64,000 nt of DNA, taken from positions 310,001 through 374,000 of the forward strand of contig JAMXBD010000390.1 of the NCBI GenBank assembly GCA_024138025.1. Direction: 5' to 3'. The position numbers and the translations under genes were made by a program. The stretch comes from Combretum micranthum. Lineage: Eukaryota > Streptophyta > Magnoliopsida > Myrtales > Combretaceae. Under the pieces are notes generated by a model. The model saw only the letters and a program-made list of their open reading frames with translations, was not told where the DNA came from and searched no databases. Below are positions 49,694 through 59,755 of the stretch, in pieces; the stretch's first letter is position 1, and each line of letters starts with the position of its first letter.

Positions 49694-49718
49694 CATATGA
49701 TTTCCGGTAAATCATATG
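49694..49718. promoter_or_regulatory. Conserved dyad in L2 (perfect 9-bp arms)
   Basis: CATATGATT and AATCATATG with a spacer centred on CCGG. It is the same element as at 49097 and 4481, here in the surviving right part of L2. Confidence 0.6.
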
Positions 49719-50278
49719 TATTGCTTGCTCACTTGCTTGATGCATTTTATATGCTTGTTAATAACTTGTTTGAATTTGTTGAAACTAGTATGCTAATCTG
49801 AGAATATTCTCACTAAGCCAATTGAGCCTACACCCCAATAAACTTTTGTTGAAACTAGATCGATATCTCTTTTAACGATGACTCCATATATCTGGATGGA
49901 ATTATATTTTGGAAAGCTTTTGGGGGAAATCCTTTTTAAGATCTTAGAATAGATTTCCTTCAAAATTTTTTGGTTCTAGTATTGTTTCTTTATGTAAAAG
50001 ATTAAGTTGATATTTGTTCATTAGAGATTTATCAGGGGAATGCTCTTAAGATGATGTAAGGATCATATTCCTATAATTTTGAAGTTAAAGGTTTATCTAG
50101 GTTCTTGTATGCTATATTTACTATCTCGAACTACGCATCCCACTGGTGTCTCCTATTGTTGTGATAGACGCCTTACATATGGTGTTGAAACTTTTGCATG
50201 ACTTCGAGAAGTCATTCTTAAGCTTTAATGCCAAATATGGCAGACTGCCACGTCTAGTGTATGCTTTGGAGCAGGACA

Positions 50279-51029
50279 GTTTTGGTATGTAAAAGAAGTG
50301 TGTGAAAGAAATTGAGGGAGATGAGGTATTTATAGAATTTTGTGGAGGGAAATTAGATGTAATAAAATAAATTGAAAAAAATATAGAGATAGAGAGAGGG
50401 GTGGCCGATGCATAAAGGAGGGAAGAGAGGGAGTGAAATTTATTTAATTTGTTGTTTTGTAATGAAAAGTGATTGAGATGTGAGATCTGAGAGATGTGAA
50501 GTTGTATTGGAAATGGAAAAAAGGAAGAAATAAGTGTATAGGTAGTAAGAAAAATTAGAGATAAATGAATAGTAATGAATAATAATATAGGACAATTAAT
50601 AGTAAATAAAACTAATAATCTACTAGTAGTAAAGAACATACGTGTGTAAATGCAATATATGATATTTTTAGCTATTGAAAAAAATATAAAACTGATATAT
50701 TTGAAATCCTTGTATTATTATAAATCTAACGATGTCATCGGAATATTTTTATTATTTTGAGCCCTGAGACACGTTTTTGGAGAACTGATCTCGTTCGGAT
50801 CCTAAACATACTAAAAATTAACGAATCTAATATTTTTAAGCTTTCTTATATTATTACGAACAACCATCCACAATTATCTGAATTCCATTACTTAGGTTTT
50901 AAGAGCGTAGGATTGCTGAATCTAATCACTAAGGTTTGTTGTAGTCTTTCGTTGACTTTCTAAGGTTTCTAGTTGATCTTTAATTCTTGGGTTTAAGCAT
51001 AAACATAGCATAAAATTCAAGGGTTTACA
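50279..51029 (-). mobile_element. Family L fragment L9
   Basis: A minus-oriented end of a family L unit, from mid-leader to the terminus GGGTTTACA at 51029. It has the TATA box at 50327-50334 (complement TATAAATA), the CTAGTAGTAAAGAA block near 50621, and the GAGCCCTGAGACACG block near 50759. The upstream 2.8 kb is missing; it abuts the end of L2 directly, so L2 may have inserted into it. The ORF 50121-50639 crosses the L2/L9 junction and is an artefact. Confidence 0.65.
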
Positions 51030-51960
51030 ACAACCCTATGACAAACATCGCAATAGATTACTTAGAAATTTCGATAATTTGGCTTCACACCATGAGAATC
51101 TCAAACTCCTGAGTATACTCCACTACAATTTATCTACTTTAATGCAGTACATGTAGTCGCATCAAGAGTTCTTGATTATAATACTCCAACACAAATTACC
51201 GTTGTAGTAATCCTTTCACATCTTCCCATGTAGTCACATCATGCTTACCATTCGTTCTTTTATTAGCCAACACATTCTTCTACCAATGGGTGCCATACCC
51301 TTTAAACTCAATGGTGGCAAACTTAACTCACCATGCATCTTCATAATCACAATAATTGAAAAGCCTTTCAACATGATCCTCCCAATCAAAGTATTGATCT
51401 GTTTTACCACTTCCATCAAAAGAAGTCATCTTAAGCTTCATCGTATCAATACTCTTCAGTGGAGTATGGCACTATTCTTCATGACTATCATCATAATCAC
51501 CCTCATAATCATCAAGACACCTACCTCACACAACATGATGCATAAACTCCCAACCTGTACCACCATTTCTCCTATAGCCTACCATAGCACCATGTGCCTT
51601 TAACGGCTGCACTCTTAGGTCAGCATTCAACTCTTCTTTCACTTCACGTTCAACCCTCAAATGTTCTTGCATGTTCCCCCTTAAGGTCTCTTCAAAACTT
51701 CAAAGCGTTCCCTATTGTTGTTGCATCAAGGTTGGCATACCTTGCATCATCATCATCTTCATGAAGTCCATGCAATCCCCCATACTAGGTTCAACCTTTC
51801 CCCTTAGGGTTTACTAAACAATTCAGCTTCCCATTGCTATTATTTGAATCGTCTAACATATCCCATATAGATGATAACTTGTTGCACAAGAAGCAAACCC
51901 TTACTTAACTTCTTCCATAAGTAACCTCTACAAAGCCCTAGATTCCTTTCATAACCTCAA
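51030..51960 (-). pseudogene. Ty3/gypsy gag remnant
   Basis: Hand translation of about 51316-51430 on the minus strand gives FDGSGKTDQYFDWEDHVERL followed by FNYCDYEDAW, the opening of the plant gypsy capsid-like gag domain. VTTWEDVK follows near 51220. Stops and frame changes interrupt it, and the 3' part (rest of gag and all of pol) is absent. The text upstream to the PBS is a degraded Met/Gln-rich N-terminus. The plus-strand ORF 51241-51603 is a shadow. Confidence 0.6.
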
Positions 51961-51973
51961 GTTCTAATACCAA
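51961..51973 (-). other. Primer-binding site of the gypsy remnant
   Basis: The complement reads TTGGTATTAGAAC, a tRNA-Met-type PBS with small changes. It is two bases from TGGTATGACATGG, taken as the LTR end. This orders the element on the minus strand as LTR, PBS, gag. Confidence 0.65.
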
Positions 51974-51975
51974 GA

Positions 51976-52895
51976 TGGTATGACATGGAATTATGTATAT
52001 GTTTTTATAGTAAGAGTCAACTATGGCTTATTAACAATACGTTATTGTTGTATTTGGATTAAGGGAAACAAAATAATAAAGGATATAAATGATTCATTTT
52101 AAGGATATTACGTACCAAGAAAAGAACCGAGCTAGTTGTTTTAATTCATCGGTATGGCATACAATTAATGAATATAATGAAGCTTTCACTCAATCCATGA
52201 GATTGATAGAATTAGAAGGTTGAGAAAACTCTCAAAAGTGTATTCAATATCCAAAGTGTCAAAAAGATTTCTAAATGATGAGATCTGATTGTAATTCTAG
52301 AGTAGGATAACAAGGATCTTCTATAATTAATTAGGATCTCTCCTTAATTAACATTAACCTAATATCACATTAAGAAATATCTAAGAGCCCCCTTTTATAA
52401 CCCACAACTAGGGTTAAGAGTAAAATAGTAAATCGATAACTTAATATAATAAAATAATAAGTGATAAAATAAGAAAATAATGGATTAGACCATCCCATGC
52501 GCTATGGGATCCTTGGGTTACACTCCTTGCTTGACTTTAAGTTAACATAACCTGCCATAAGGGCTGTATGGTAGAACATGGTCTTCTCAGATTTCTCCTC
52601 CTTTGAAATCTGGGCTCGCTTAGCCTAGACCACTAGCTATGGAACAAGCTGTTGTGCCCTCTAGGCTATTTTGAATCTTTCGTCATGGGTTAATACAGTT
52701 GTTGACACAGGCCGTGGCATAAGAATATGACTTTCCATATGGGACATGGCTATTATCACGTAGATTAAAGTTCTTCAATATCTTGGACATAGAACACTCC
52801 ATTGTCTTCAACATGATTGGTAAGCCAGGGCGTGTGGTGTTTTATGATTGACCAAGTTGTAAAATATTTGTATCTCTAAGTTCTCTTCAAAAATA
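51976..52895 (-). repeat. Probable 5' LTR of the gypsy remnant
   Basis: It begins TGGTATGACATGG next to the PBS and has a minus-strand TATA box at 52393. The right boundary is set only by the start of the next LTR-like unit and is uncertain. No second copy is in the window. Confidence 0.45.
52393..52399 (-). promoter_or_regulatory. TATA box of the gypsy-remnant LTR
   Basis: The complement reads TATAAAA in GGTTATAAAAGGGGGCTC, a strong plant TATA context, in the same orientation as the gag remnant. Confidence 0.55.
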
Positions 52896-54355
52896 TGGTC
52901 AAACAAGAAAGAACACCTACCAAATAGCATAGAAGAAGAATGTGGGTCGTATTCCATGGGAAAGTTGGCGATTACCCTTACTCACTCTTTTCCTACTATC
53001 TAATATATAAAAACATAGGTGATTAACTAACTAAGTTCTAAGCTAAGCCTAAATTGACTAGGTTCGCAACAATCATAAAAGAATTAAGGCAGATCAATTC
53101 ACAAAGTGCTCAGGTCATGCTTTACCTTAGGTTTGTTCATGTAACTCGAGAAAACCTCAATAAGTTTTGCACTGATTTCTTGAACTGTGAATTCTCTAAA
53201 GCATTTGAAAGCCCCTTTCGAGATCATTAACATCTAACCCTAAGTTTAACAATCGTAATCTCTTCCATATCATTAGAAACCTTGAATTGCATTAAGAATT
53301 AGAATTAAAGGATTAAATAATCACAGTGTAGAAGGATTTCACTACTCTATCTCTAGATGTAATTAGCAATCCTCTTCAATAGCTTATATTTAATTGTTAT
53401 AATGACCTCTTAATCTATTTTAACAAAATCAGACATGGATCCATATCATGCATTATACAAATTCAAGACTATTAAGCTTAAGCTATTGAATAGAAGAAAT
53501 CAACATTGGTTCATTTATAATCACATGAATTTAACCTAAGGATCCATTAGAGCTAAGCTAAATCAACTACTCTTCCATGGATGTAACAGCACAAACCAGT
53601 AATTTAGAGAATTAATTGAAGAAAATATTGAGATAAAGTAATAAAATCATAATCCTTTGGTAAATTGAGGCAATGAAGTCTAAGAGCTATTGTGAAACCT
53701 AATAAGTCTACAAAAATCTACAAAACCCTCTTTAAATTCTCTCTATTGTACAAGCTAACTATTTTCAGTCCTATTCTCAAAATATATTCATTATATTTTT
53801 AGTGTATGGTGTCTAAGGTTTTATGAAAAGTGAGTATTTATAACATAAAGGATGCTAGCATGGCAAAAGATATAAAAATCACATAAAACACATCAATTGT
53901 TGAAACCCAACATCATCTATGGCCATAGACTAAGCCACAATTATAATATTGCACCTGAGTTCACTCTATTTGTGGGCATGATCTAAGACATGTTCTCAGT
54001 TGTGGAAGTACTCTTAAGTAAAGCTCAAATGCAATTGCGACCGTAGACGTAGCAACGTTCTCGACTATGACTTCATGTTCTTTAAACTTGGTCGCAACTT
54101 TAATAGTGTACACAACCTTGGAGCTTCTTCGAATTTAATTGATCTTCCTCCTAAACACAGCCACAATTCCAGCTGTGTCTCTAGTTTTTCATTAATTTGT
54201 TAATCTTTATGCTATCTCTTCCCATTTGATACTTTGCACACCCTAGATCAACAAGTGAAGAAAATAAGTGCTAAATTCAAAGGATCATTAACAAAATATA
54301 TATCAATCAAGCTTAAATAATCCATGAATATATATATGATAATTGAAAACTATCA
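52896..54355 (-). repeat. 3' LTR of a Tat/Athila-like gypsy element
   Basis: In element sense it begins TGATAGTTTTC at 54355, directly after a purine tract, and ends near 52896 after CTATTTGGTAGGTG. That tail and the minus-strand TATA box at 53835 are typical of long gypsy LTRs of the Tat/Athila group; the lineage name is inference. No ORF is present. The left end is the best TG on the plus strand, not proven. Confidence 0.5.
53835..53842 (-). promoter_or_regulatory. TATA box of the Tat/Athila-like LTR
   Basis: The complement reads TATAAATA in GTTATAAATACTCAC, in the sense of the LTR. Confidence 0.5.
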
Positions 54356-54372
54356 AAATTCTCCACACTTAA
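54356..54372 (-). other. Polypurine-tract region of the Tat/Athila-like element
   Basis: The complement reads TTAAGTGTGGAGAATTT just before the LTR. It is preceded by GCTTAAAGACAAGCAAAGC, a motif that commonly precedes the 3' LTR in Tat/Athila-type plant elements (GACAAGCAA then AAGTxTGGxG). This identifies the element side and sense. Confidence 0.55.
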
Positions 54373-55567
54373 GCTTTGCTTGTCTTTAAGCAAATAGTTG
54401 AAGAGTACAAGATGAAAATTAAGACACAAGACTTAGGAAAAACAAATCCTTAATGGCACCCATAATCAAATCAACAAATTTCAGTTTTCAGCTCCTTACA
54501 CTCATCTACTCAAGTTGTTAGTAGTATCAAGGATCACCGTGCATTTTGCTCAATTCAATCCTACTATTATATGTATTCAAGTTACTAATGCAAGAATTTC
54601 AAAGCTAATCAAGGAAATTAACATTTCAACCTATTTCGTCCATTTATATTAAAAAGTATAAACTTCCTTAGTTACTTCTGTAAGCATTACACTTCAAAGT
54701 GAAGGCATATTCATTAATTTATACCCTAAATCTTTCTCCCCATTTGCACTTTCAACTTTCTTCTTTGTTTTTTTTTTTAAGATAGATAACATAGTTAATA
54801 ACGGGGTCGAATCATGTTCTTCTCATGAGCCAAGACACGCCTTTATGAACCAATCTTTTTTAGCTCATTTCCTTCTTGTTTTAGATATTGATTAGTAGTG
54901 GAGTCGAATCTTACACTTTTGAGTGATCGAAACCTACTCATACTAATTGAAACTTCTCTATAATACTTGCTTTTTAATTGATAGAAGGATCAAACAATCA
55001 CTCTTCTGAGGAATTGACACCCGCTTGAGCCAACTCAAGCATTCAATTTCGTATTTTCTATATGGTTATTTTCAATACAAGGGAAAAATCATCAAGTTAC
55101 AAATCTCATTTATACCTTTACAAACAACTATAAAGCTCTCAAAGCAACTAAATTGAAGAGTATATGAACCATTTAAGCTTAAAAATCAATTGAGTAAATC
55201 CTACTTAGGATCTTAAGTTAATTCTAAATCTAGACTCTTAGGTTGAATAACAAGACTAAACCACGTAGATTTTGCAAGGAAATTCCAACAAGGTAATAAT
55301 AATCTAAACATAAGAGATCAAAGATTAGCTTTAAGACTATAATCAACTAATTAACATTCTATTTCAATGAAGTGTGAAGTATAAACAACATCTGCTCTTG
55401 TGCCATTTCAAAGTTTTTCCAAAGTAGCAAACTTTGCTCAAGTGGGAAAAATTATAAAAATTTGGGTCATGTTCCACTATTCATTCATTTCTTTTCATGT
55501 ACTTCATTCATTTAATGCCCTTTCTCAAACTTTGCAGCTCATCGTAAAGGAAAAATAGAATTTTATC
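54373..55567 (-). other. Non-coding 3' internal region of the Tat/Athila-like element
   Basis: No long ORF. The stretch about 54640-54840 recurs at 63480-63660 (GGCATATTCATT, TAAGATAG, GAATCATG). Such long non-coding DNA between pol and the 3' LTR is usual in Tat/Athila elements. L10 is inserted at 55568. Confidence 0.45.
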
Positions 55568-57820
55568 TGTCACATCCTAAAAGGTATCCAAAATGTAGCA
55601 GTCCGTCACACATAACATTAAAGTTTATGAATGATAACATTAGTCGCGCAAGAGCTTTGATATTATGCACAAGGCGTGCTTCCAAGATAGTAGAAGACTC
55701 AAAGGAGTATTATGTTTAAGCAGATAATAAAAGCATGTAAGAATTTATAAAGATAATTATATAATAATCATTAAATTCAAGTTCTTACAACTTCTTAAGG
55801 GCATTCCCCCATTCTCAAAGTCTTGCTATTCTAAGCCAATCTTAAAAACATACATAAATATAACAAAGCCTACTATAGAGATTTTTCTTAGAAGTCTACA
55901 ACCAAAACTAAATATGTAAACTTCTTCCAAAAACTCCGAGTAACTGTGGCTCATACCTGACAAAAGGGACTCCTTGATGCCAATCATAAGTAATCAAACT
56001 GCAACAAAAAGCTATAAGGGTATAAGCAAAACTAGCTTAGTGAGATAACTCCCTTCTTCAAAACATTTTCATAAAACATACAAGTATTTTAGACAATCAT
56101 ATGTGAATGTAACAATCACATGAGAAATCAAGATACACACGATTAACCGAAAACTATTTGTAGCATGGATTTTACACCCTCTATGTCGAGGGTTAGGTGG
56201 TTACTGGCCTATTCGACAATCAATATTTGCAGACTTACTGGCTCCTACTTACCTATGTAGACTTCCCAGCTACTACTAGCCAACACTACAATTCCTCATT
56301 TCCCCACAAGAAGAATAGTAGTGAAAAAATAAATGTGACTCACAATATGCCATGCATGAATCATTTTTAATAGTGGTTTATCCAACTATTTTTAATTTCT
56401 AGTTAAAGGTTACCAAAACAATATTCGTTATACCATTGCAAGAGAACATAAATTATTCATCAAACCTTCTTTCGATATACTTAGCTTCTTATTTAACAAC
56501 CACTTCATTCAATCATGCATTCAATTCATACAACATTTATTCTTTTATCATTCTTTAATTTCTAGTGACACTACTTACAATCACATTCAAGGAAATGTAA
56601 TTAGTAAGGGATTAACTCACTCCATGACGATCACTCCTAGTCGAAATAATCTTCCACGATGGCGATACCGGTTCCTTCTTCACCTAAACAAGATGAAATA
56701 CCCAAAATGAGCCTTTTGTAGAATTTCTACTTAAAGATTCTAAATCTATCTTCTAATTTGAATTAAAAATCGGATTGATGGAAATTCCAACTTAAAATGG
56801 CCATAACTTGCTTATTTTAACTCGGAATTTCACATGTTATATGTCGTTATCTACCTACTCGAAAAGATCTATCCATTTCTAAGGTTATTTTTATTATAAC
56901 AAGTCATTTGCAACTCGGATCAGAGGGGTATAGATCTACCACGAAAATTCCCTTCTTTAGAAACAACTTTTTCTAATCCTTTCTTCACTCAAAGCTTGTT
57001 AATCAAAACTTAAATATGTCTATGGTTGAAAAGCAGTCCTTTGATACATAAATAGAATCATAATTTATGCATGATGCTATAGGTGTTGTCTTATTTAATT
57101 AATTTCCATACAACAAATTTTCCTAGGTCTTAAAAAAATTGGATTTATGGATAAACTTTTCTTTATGTGGTTGAAATAATCTTATAAATTCTTGGGTGAT
57201 CATAATTTAGTGTTCCATATTTTTATTCTTTAGTTTATCAAAAGTGAGTTGGAATAAAGTTTGGTCTTTTAAGTTTTATACCAATTTTATTTCTAGGAAT
57301 AAAAAAAAATAGTGTTTCAAAAATTTTCTTTGGTAGTACATATTGAGTTTATTCTTTTAAAAATTACTTTCTTGGATTGTTGACAACTTTCATTTTTCTA
57401 AGTGGGTTTCTAAGACTTATAAGTTGATTTTTCTTGAAAACTTGTTTAGCTCTTAGTTTAGAAATTTGGTAAAAATTTTGTCATAGTATCAAGTTATCAT
57501 CTATTTATCAAGATTTCCTATGTTGTCATTTGAAAAGAAATATCTTTAGACTTTGAAGAAATTTCTTCATCAATAGTTTGAAATTTCATGACGAGCTTAT
57601 ATAAACTTTTGAAAGGATTTTGTTAAAAACATCTTTTTAAGTTTTGGTGAAAAACATTTGTTAAGTGACAAAATTTTAAGAGTTCAGTCTTTCATAGAAA
57701 GATCTCTTTTTATTTAGACAACAATACATTAGCCATGCATGAATATGATTAGGTAGTTTATAAAAAGACAAGAATATCACAAAATAAGATAATAAAGAAT
57801 ATAAGAAACAAATAATAATT

Positions 57821-57898
57821 GTCAAGCATTGGGAGCCTTAGTTTCATCAAGGCTTCCTGGTCAAGCACTGGGAGCCTTAGCTTCTTCAAGGCTTCTCG
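57821..57898. repeat. 39-bp tandem duplication in L10
   Basis: GTCAAGCATTGGGAGCC at 57821 is repeated as GTCAAGCACTGGGAGCC at 57860, with the following CTTCAAGGCTTC words also doubled. Other L copies have the segment once (for example near 6122). Confidence 0.8.
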
Positions 57899-57914
57899 AG
57901 ACTAAATATAGACT

Positions 57915-58357
57915 TGTCACACCCCGCCCCCTCAAGCGACGGCGATGCGATGCCAGCGCAGGCAAACCCATCACTGCTCCTTAGTGATAATGGCCGACAC
58001 CACCATTGCATCATGGTGACCCCAACCAACGCATGCCCCGCAAGGTACCACGGGCACTATAGGTATTGTTACCCTAGGCAGAGTTGAACCCAGTCTGCAG
58101 CTCAATTGGTAAGAGGTGCTGCCTTTGGGGCAGGCAAAAGCCTTAGGTTTGGGGTTCGAATCCTAGAGGTTACAGACTGAGTTCAACTTTGCCTAAGGGT
58201 AACAATACCTATAGTGCCTATGGTACCCTATGGGGCATGCTTTGGTTGGGGTCACCATGATGCAATGGTGGTGTCGGCCATTATCACTAGGGAGCCAGTG
58301 ATGCGTTTGCCTGCCCTGGCATCACATCGCCATCGCCTGAGGGGGCGGGGTATGACA
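57915..58357. mobile_element. Foldback element with tRNA-like cap, 443 bp
   Basis: The element starts TGTCACACCCCGCCCCC and ends GGGGGCGGGGTATGACA. The left arm (57915-58097) and the right arm (58173-58357) are inverted copies, about 90% alike by eye, with roughly 20 differences, mostly transitions, and two single-base indels. The loop (58098-58172) is tRNA-like. Perfect 5-bp TSDs AGACT lie at 57910-57914 and 58358-58362. L1 (near 6172) and L5 (near 36225) show the empty site as TAGACTAGTCC. It is clearly GC-richer than its surroundings. TG...CA ends plus a 5-bp TSD indicate integrase-type insertion. There is no ORF. Confidence 0.85.
58091..58179 (+). other. tRNA-like sequence in the loop of the foldback element
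   Basis: The 7-bp acceptor-like stem CAGTCTG/CAGACTG is perfect and continues outward as the palindrome. A D arm (GCTC, loop AATTGGTAA, GAGG; 3 of 4 pairs) follows after two bases, as in a tRNA. The anticodon arm has 4 of 5 pairs and the loop CTTTGGG (anticodon TTG in the standard register). The B box GGTTCGAATCC (58153-58163) is an exact match to the Pol III consensus, and CAGCTCAATTGG (58098-58109) is a near match to the A box. The T stem is weak, the variable region is about 15 bases, and 6 extra bases precede the 3' strand, so it is not a working tRNA gene. Confidence 0.75.
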
Positions 58358-58796
58358 AGACTAGTTCCATAAGAAAAAGAAAATTATTTTGACTTGATGA
58401 GGATAATTCTAAGACTAGAAAGACTAGTTTTAAAATAGCATGAAAGTAAATAAATTGCAAGGAAGGTATTACAATGAAAATAAATAAATTGCAATAACAA
58501 GTGAGTTTATATGCTCTAAAAGATATATATAACTACATAGATATATTTAGTTAGATATATATATATATATATGAACAACATAATGGAAAATAGATTTATG
58601 AACAAGAACAAAGTATGAACATATTGTTGCTTTCCTATGCTCCATGGGTTTAGAAAACATACGCTATGTTCATATTAAGCAAATGAACATATAGAAAGCT
58701 TAGATTATTACCGATGGAAAAAGAGAAAAGTAGAGAGAACTATTGGAGAGAGTTTGTGAGAGTTTTGGTTTTGAAGGAAATGGAAGAAAGGGGTGG

Positions 58797-58804
58797 TATT
58801 TATA
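58797..58804 (-). promoter_or_regulatory. TATA box of L10
   Basis: The complement reads TATAAATA in CTTATAAATACCACC, 693 bp from the unit end, consistent with L1, L4 and L9. Confidence 0.6.
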
Positions 58805-59497
58805 AGAAAAAGTGGAGGATAATTTGTGATAATTAATTAAAAAAAATTAAAACAAATTGAATGTAAAAGAGGGAGGGCCGAGTGCAAATATTGAAGAGAG
58901 AGATGAGAAATATATATATATATATATTTTTTTTTTTTGTTAATGAAAAGTGAGATATAAGAGATGTGAAATTGTATTGGAAATGGAAATTGTAAGAAAA
59001 TAGGTGTATAGGTTGTAAGAATAGGTTGTAAGGAAAAGTAGAGATAGATGCATAGTGTAGAATAGTAATGAATAGTAAACAAGATAATTAAATTACCGAT
59101 AGTAATAAAAATACAAGTAAAAATGTTGTATTTGATATTTTTAGTTACTGAAAAATTACAAAACTGATATTTTTGAAAACCTTATATTTTCACGAGTCTA
59201 ATAGTATGTCCGGAATATTTTTACTATTCCGAGCCCCGATACACGTTTTTCGAAAACTATATCTAATCAGGTTCAAAACGAATTGTGGTTTGACTAATCT
59301 GATATTTTTAAACTCTCTTATGTTATTACGAACTATTCTAGATACTAATCTCTTACTTACTTACTTAGGTTTGCAAACACGGGATGGTCAGACTTACACT
59401 ATTGTGTCTAGCGAGGGCTTTGTTGGCTTTAAGGTATTCGGTTAACCTTCTAATTAAGGTTTAAGCTTAACTGATTGTAAAACTTTAGGGGTTTACA

Positions 59498-59755
59498 CTA
59501 TCAATAACATTTATATGAAGCACAAAAATTAAGGGTTAGAGGTGCTTTGTTAAAATCTTGGCATTTGGAGATGAAGTTCTTGCACTTAGGAGTTGAGCAT
59601 CATCATCCATTGTCGCGCTGTGAAGAACCCAATCTAAGATGTGGAGTTTAAAGTCATTAATGAGCATTTAAAGACCACAACTACACTAGGGAACACAACC
59701 AGAATCTAAAGTAAAAATTATCTAAAAGATCAATCAAAGTAGGAGAGACTCAACT
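59498..59755. other. Short host segment between L10 and L11
   Basis: A 258-bp stretch of the pre-existing host DNA, probably the same Tat/Athila-like element as 54373-55567. It ends in CAACT, the left TSD copy of L11. No ORF. Confidence 0.35.

Larger units (their letters stand above)
16760..50278 (+). mobile_element. Family L unit L2, truncated, host of L3
   Basis: Two pieces belong together: about 16760-16945 and 49684-50278. The left piece carries the GGAGTCTGA subrepeats and CACCTAACCCTAAATGGAGG. L3 is inserted at GTAAA, and the right piece resumes TCCATTCAAACATATG with the dyad and runs to AGCAGGACA. Joined across L3 they restore the normal family L order. The first two thirds of L2, with its promoter, are missing, so it is cut off near 16760. 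Confidence 0.65.
55568..59497 (-). mobile_element. Family L unit L10, hosting the foldback element
   Basis: It starts TGTCACATCC and ends GGGGTTTACA. The flanks TTATC (55563-55567) and CTATC (59498-59502) are a TSD with one mismatch. Without the foldback and its extra TSD copy it is about 3.48 kb, like L1. Landmarks: GTAGCAGTCC, a degenerate dyad near 56136-56160, hairpin block near 56780-56880, GACTAG block split by the foldback, TATA at 58797, and ACCGATAGTAA near 59095. ORFs 58837-59082 and 59173-59445 are in non-coding repeat DNA. Confidence 0.78.

Noticed and set aside
50121..50639. 172-codon minus-strand ORF
   Set aside because: It runs across the junction of L2 and L9, two separate repeat units, so it cannot be an ancestral gene.
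51241..51603. 120-codon plus-strand ORF
   Set aside because: The minus strand of the same DNA encodes a recognisable gypsy gag motif; this is its shadow.
58091..58179. A functional tRNA-Gln (TTG) or tRNA-Pro gene
   Set aside because: The T stem is weakly paired, six extra bases precede the acceptor 3' strand, no TTTT terminator follows closely, and the sequence is the loop of a mobile palindrome.
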